Below are positions 60,232-64,000 of a DNA stretch of 64,000 nt, piece after piece. This DNA is from Treponema sp. (GTDB lineage Bacteria > Spirochaetota > Spirochaetia > Treponematales > Treponemataceae). The notes beneath the pieces were generated by a model. It was not told where the DNA came from. It saw nothing but the letters and a program-made list of their open reading frames with translations, and ran no database searches. The number at the start of each line of letters is the position of its first letter. The stretch's first letter is position 1. Where the stretch lies: the NCBI GenBank assembly GCA_017469785.1, contig JAFUFU010000036.1, positions 19,004 to 83,003 on the forward strand, in the 5' to 3' direction. Position numbers and translations under genes: made by a program.

Positions 60232-62684
60232 ATGCTTTATTTGTTAGGCTCTTCGGCTGTTGTCTTTACAATAATCCTCACAGTCATTGCTCATAAGAGA
60301 CAGAAAAAACAACTTAAAGAGCTTGAAGAAAAAATACATATCTTCCACTCCCAAATAGAAACTTTCTTTACCGAGTATTTAAATCTGAAAAAGCAATATG
60401 TTTCAGAATCTACTGAAAGCATTTTTGTTTCAAAATGGCAGAACCTGTATTCTGAACTCGCAAAGTTTCATATTTCTCAAAAACACAACGAATATGAAGA
60501 AATAGCACATTTCAGAAAAACTTACGCGAATCTTCACGATTATTTTGAGACGGCAAACAGCCAGTTCATCCAAAACGAATCGATAAAACATGACGCGCTT
60601 TTTTCCAACATTGACGGAAAATCTCTGGACGAACAGCAGAGAACTGCCGTCATCACAGATGAAGACAGGATTCTGGTTCTTGCGGGCGCAGGAAGTGGCA
60701 AGACGCTTACAATTTCTGCGAAAGTAAAATATCTGTGTGAAGTAAAAAATGTTAATCCGAATGAAATTCTTCTGATTTCTTTTACAAAAAAGTCCGCAGA
60801 GGAAATGACGGAGCGAATTCGGAGCAAACTTCATATTCCTGCCGTTGCCACAACTTTTCACAAACGAGGGCTGAAAAGGCAAAGACTTACACCACTCTGA
60901 ACAACGAACGGGTAAAAAGCCTTGAAGAAACAAAAATCGCAAATTTTCTTTTTATGAACGGTGTGAACTACGAGTACGAAAAACTCTATCCTTTTGAAAG
61001 CAATGACCCATCAAGAAAAGCTTACCGCCCCGACTTTTATCTTTCTGATTATGACATTTATTTGGAACATTTCGGAATCTCAAAAGACTTTACTGTGCCG
61101 TGGCTTTCTCCTGTTGAAGAGAAAAAATATCTGGAAGGCATCCAATGGAAGCGGTCTTTTCACGAAGAACACAAAACGAAGCTGCTTGAAACATATTCGT
61201 ATTACAATTCGGAAGGAATCTTGCTCAAAAAACTTGCAGAAATTTTAAACGCAAACGGAGTCGCGCTGAAGCCACGGGATTTTTCCGATGTGTTCAACAC
61301 CGTGTATGCAAGTAAAAGCAACAAGTATTTTTCTGAATTTATGAACCTCTGCTGCACTTTTATCAGCCTATTCAAATCAAACAATTACAGGATAGAGCAA
61401 ATCGAAATCTTGAAGAAAAATTATTGCAGCGCAGAACCGAATGAGTTTTTGTGCGAGCGGACTTCACTCTTCCTAAACATAATCAAAGTCATCCTTGCCG
61501 AATATCAAAACCATCTTTCTGCACAAAACGCAATTGATTTTTCCGACATGATAAATCTCGCTGCTGAAAAAGTTGAGGCTGGATGTGAAATCACGCCCTA
61601 CAAATATGTGATTGTGGACGAGTATCAGGACATATCAAAATCCCGCTTTTGTTTTTTAAAGGCAATCGTAGAAAAATCACGGGCAAAGCTTTTCTGCGTA
61701 GGCGACGACTGGCAGGCAATCTACCGCTTTGCGGGAAGCGACATTTCTCTTTTTACCGATTTTGAAAAATACTTCGGCTACACAAAAATCCTGAAAATCG
61801 AAAAGACTTACCGAAACTCCCAGAATCTGATAGACGAAGCATCTCGCTTTGTTTTGAAAAATCCCATGCAGTTGAAAAAAGATTTGCGTTCAGATAAAAA
61901 ACTAGACTATCCGCTTGTGTTCTGGGGATATGATGATGAGCCGTACAAGACAATCCAATTTGCGGTGAACAAAATCATTTCTGAATTCGGAATAAACTCT
62001 TCCATCTTGTTTTTGGGCCGGACAAATTACGAAAGAGAAATCTTGAAAAAATCTGGCTTGTTTAGATTTTACAAACGCAATCGGGATGAATGCATTGAAT
62101 ACATACCCTCTCCCGAAGTGCCGATAGACTTTCTTTCTGTTCACAAATCAAAGGGCTTGGAAGCGGATAATGTAATCATTTTGAATTTTAAGAATGACAA
62201 GCTTGGCTTTCCAAATCAAATTGCCGATGACAAGGTTCTGAATCTTGTCCTAACGAACGCAGAGAATTATAAATTCGCAGAAGAACGCCGTCTTTTTTAT
62301 GTCGCGATTACCCGAACACGAAACAGGACTTTTGTTCTGACCGACAACAAAAATCCCTCCCCATTCTTTAAGGAATTCACTGAGTCAAATTCCGTGTGTT
62401 TTGTCGGAATAAAAAAAGTAGAAGCAACAGCTCAAACACAATGTCCGCTTTGCAAGACAGGAAATCTGTATAAGGTTGAGCATGAAGGAAGGTATTTTGT
62501 CGGTTGCTCGAATTTCCCGAAGTGCAGATACACACTCCACGATGCTACAATCCTGTTGAATCCGAAAAAATGCCCATCATGTGGTGGTTTCCTTGTAAAA
62601 CGGAAAGGAAAAAACAGTCACTGGTTTGTCGGCTGCACGAATTATCCGCATTGTGAATATACGGAGCAGATTGTAAAGCCGTAA
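60232..62684 (+). pseudogene. DNA helicase IV/UvrD-type helicase, broken by an internal deletion and frame change
   Basis: The first part (60232-60900) has an N-terminal membrane/coiled segment, LDEQQRTAVITDEDRILVLA, Walker A GAGSGKT and motif Ia SFTKKSAEEM. It breaks right after TTFHKRGL. The second part, in another frame, starts without a start codon at about 60870 as EKAKTYTTLNNERVKSLEET and continues with VIVDEYQDISKS, FCVGDDWQAIYRFAGSDISL, KIEKTYRNSQNLIDEA, SVHKSKGLEADNVIIL and RRLFYVAITRTR, then two topoisomerase-type zinc ribbons (CPLCKTGN, CPSCGGF). Helicase IV proteins have roughly 60-100 more residues at the junction, so a deletion plus frame change is the likely cause. ATG 60954 would give only the second part. 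Confidence 0.8.
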
Positions 62685-64000
62685 GTGGTTTGATTTCTAA
62701 TTTGGGTGTAAAATAATTCTTTCTGAGTTTGAGACTAACAAGAAAATGTTGTGGTTTGATTTCTAATTTGGGTGTAAAATAATCTTTCCCCTGTATCTAC
62801 AAAAGCATTTTTAGTTGTGGTTTGATTTCTAATTTGGGTGTAAAATAATTGCAGAAGCCCCTTCCTTTGCACTTTTTGCGTTGTGGTTTGATTTCTAATT
62901 TGGGTGTAAAATAATCCGATTCTGACGTGAAAGGCGGGTGATTTGTTGTGGTTTGATTTCTAATTTGGGTGTAAAATAATAATAACAGTCTGAGTCTGCC
63001 AAATTCTTATGTTGTGGTTTGATTTCTAATTTGGGTGTAAAATAATGGCTAAGACTTATGGAGCGGGCGGCGATGAGTTGTGGTTTGATTTCTAATTTGG
63101 GTGTAAAATAATAATAAAGGTGTACACCACCGCCGGAATTAAGTTGTGGTTTGATTTCTAATTTGGGTGTAAAATAATTTAGCACTCTGTTTCATAATGA
63201 CAGTGTAAGTTGTGGTTTGATTTCTAATTTGGGTGTAAAATAATATTTATAATGAAAATGTTAAGATCAAAAAAGTTGTGGTTTGATTTCTAATTTGGGT
63301 GTAAAATAATACACTCTGCAAAAAAGGGTGTAGACATTCAGTTGTGGTTTGATTTCTAATTTGGGTGTAAAATAATTGCTCTTTTCTTTTTTTGCTTCTT
63401 CATCATGTTGTGGTTTGATTTCTAATTTGGGTGTAAAATAATACGGCTCAGCGTTAGACTTGATGCATTCAAGTTGTGGTTTGATTTCTAATTTGGGTGT
63501 AAAATAATCTTTTGAATAAGGTTATTTGTTGGTAAGTTGTTGTGGTTTGATTTCTAATTTGGGTGTAAAATAATAACGATAACAAAATAAAAAAACTCTA
63601 TATGGTTGTGGTTTGATTTCTAATTTGGGTGTAAAATAATCCATTATATAAAGCATGGTGTTGAGTTTGAGTTGTGGTTTGATTTCTAATTTGGGTGTAA
63701 AATAATGGTTATGAGCGAGGGCGGAGCTGATGACATGTTGTGGTTTGATTTCTAATTTGGGTGTAAAATAATTTACTTTCCCACAACCAACTGACTACTC
63801 ACGTTGTGGTTTGATTTCCAATTTGGGTGTAAAATAATCTTACAAAACTCTTGGAAAGATTGCCGAAGGTTGTGGTTTGATTTCTAATTTGGGTGTAAAA
63901 TAATGCACTTTTTTCAGCAATGGGGCGGCGGGAGGGTTGTGGTTTGATTTCTAATTTGGGTGTAAAATAATAGTTGCTACAGCGGCTGCTATCCATTGTA
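62685..64000 (+). CRISPR. CRISPR array, 20 repeats visible, probably type II-C (continues beyond the window)
   Basis: 36-base repeats beginning GTTGTGGTTTGATTTC and ending TTGGGTGTAAAATAAT, with 29-31-base spacers (mostly 30). Full repeats start at 62748, 62814, 62880, 62945, 63011, 63077, 63143, 63209, 63275, 63341, 63407, 63473, 63539, 63605, 63671, 63737, 63803, 63869 and 63936. The first copy (62685-62717) lacks 3 bases because the stop codon of the helicase remnant replaces them. The copy at 63803 has one T-to-C change (position 17). Repeat length, spacer length, GTTGTGG start and the -10-like TAAAAT near the 3' end resemble type II-C arrays transcribed from within repeats. No cas gene is in the window. 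Confidence 0.97.

Noticed and set aside
62895-63185. Minus-strand frame reading repeated YFTPKLEIKPQ
   Set aside because: It is simply the CRISPR repeat read as protein; the same holds for 63799-63996.

Overview
This window looks like chromosomal DNA of a pectin-degrading Treponema (Spirochaetes). The evidence is the gene repertoire: LspA in a short Nif3-LspA operon, chemoreceptor and FliG-like proteins, a type III glutamine synthetase, ANTAR regulation, a GH94 phosphorylase, and PL9, GH28 and CE8 pectin enzymes. Genes are packed in short operons with frequent ATGA stop/start overlaps. No ribosomal or phylogenetic marker is present, so the genus is an inference.

Layout. 0-11 kb: a partial membrane protein, nif3, lspA, pta, a large unknown protein, then birA / PII-like / DUF1538 / glnN on the minus strand. 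11-18.4 kb: a hisA-hisIE relic, a three-gene sensory operon with a frameshifted response regulator and a 9-base poly-C tract in the kinase, a small accessory patch with duplicated promoter DNA, and an intact hisA-hisI-hisE fusion. 18.4-29.1 kb: an exported protein, a membrane-anchored PL9 pectate lyase, housekeeping enzymes, tRNA-Cys, SlyD, and a chemoreceptor that has lost its sensor half. 29.1-37.7 kb: a visibly AT-rich mobilizable island with a three-gene unknown module (one gene carrying a nonsense codon), a hairpin-rich non-coding stretch, a MobV-type relaxase, a ParB-like protein, an excisionase-like protein, a tyrosine recombinase, and tRNA-3'-end (att-like) sequences. 37.7-45.3 kb: a methyltransferase, a purine permease, a phosphatase with a possible glycogen-binding domain, asnB, glnA and an ANTAR regulator. 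45.3-59 kb: PAP2 phosphatase, SPOR protein, cytoplasmic polygalacturonase and pectinesterase, rsmG, a HExxH protein, a LacI repressor and its GH94 target. 59-64 kb: a leader RNA with a 27-codon upstream ORF, two small proteins, a broken UvrD-type helicase, and a CRISPR array of at least 20 repeats that runs off the window.

How parts work together. The strongest regulatory picture is at 43.2-45.3 kb. The divergent asnB and glnA promoters each make a leader that starts with the same hairpin, whose AAAGAG hexaloop has A at position 1 and G at position 4. That hairpin competes with a long intrinsic terminator. The gene right after glnA encodes an ANTAR protein, the family that binds such hexaloops and causes antitermination. 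A second nitrogen group (glnN, DUF1538 membrane protein, PII-like protein) lies at 6.8-11.1 kb. Pectin breakdown appears split: a surface-anchored PL9 lyase, then polygalacturonase and pectinesterase without signal peptides that would act on imported oligogalacturonides. The LacI-type regulator at 55.4 kb has the same 15-base operator in front of itself and of the GH94 gene.

No cas genes are in the window. They would have to lie beyond position 64000 or elsewhere.
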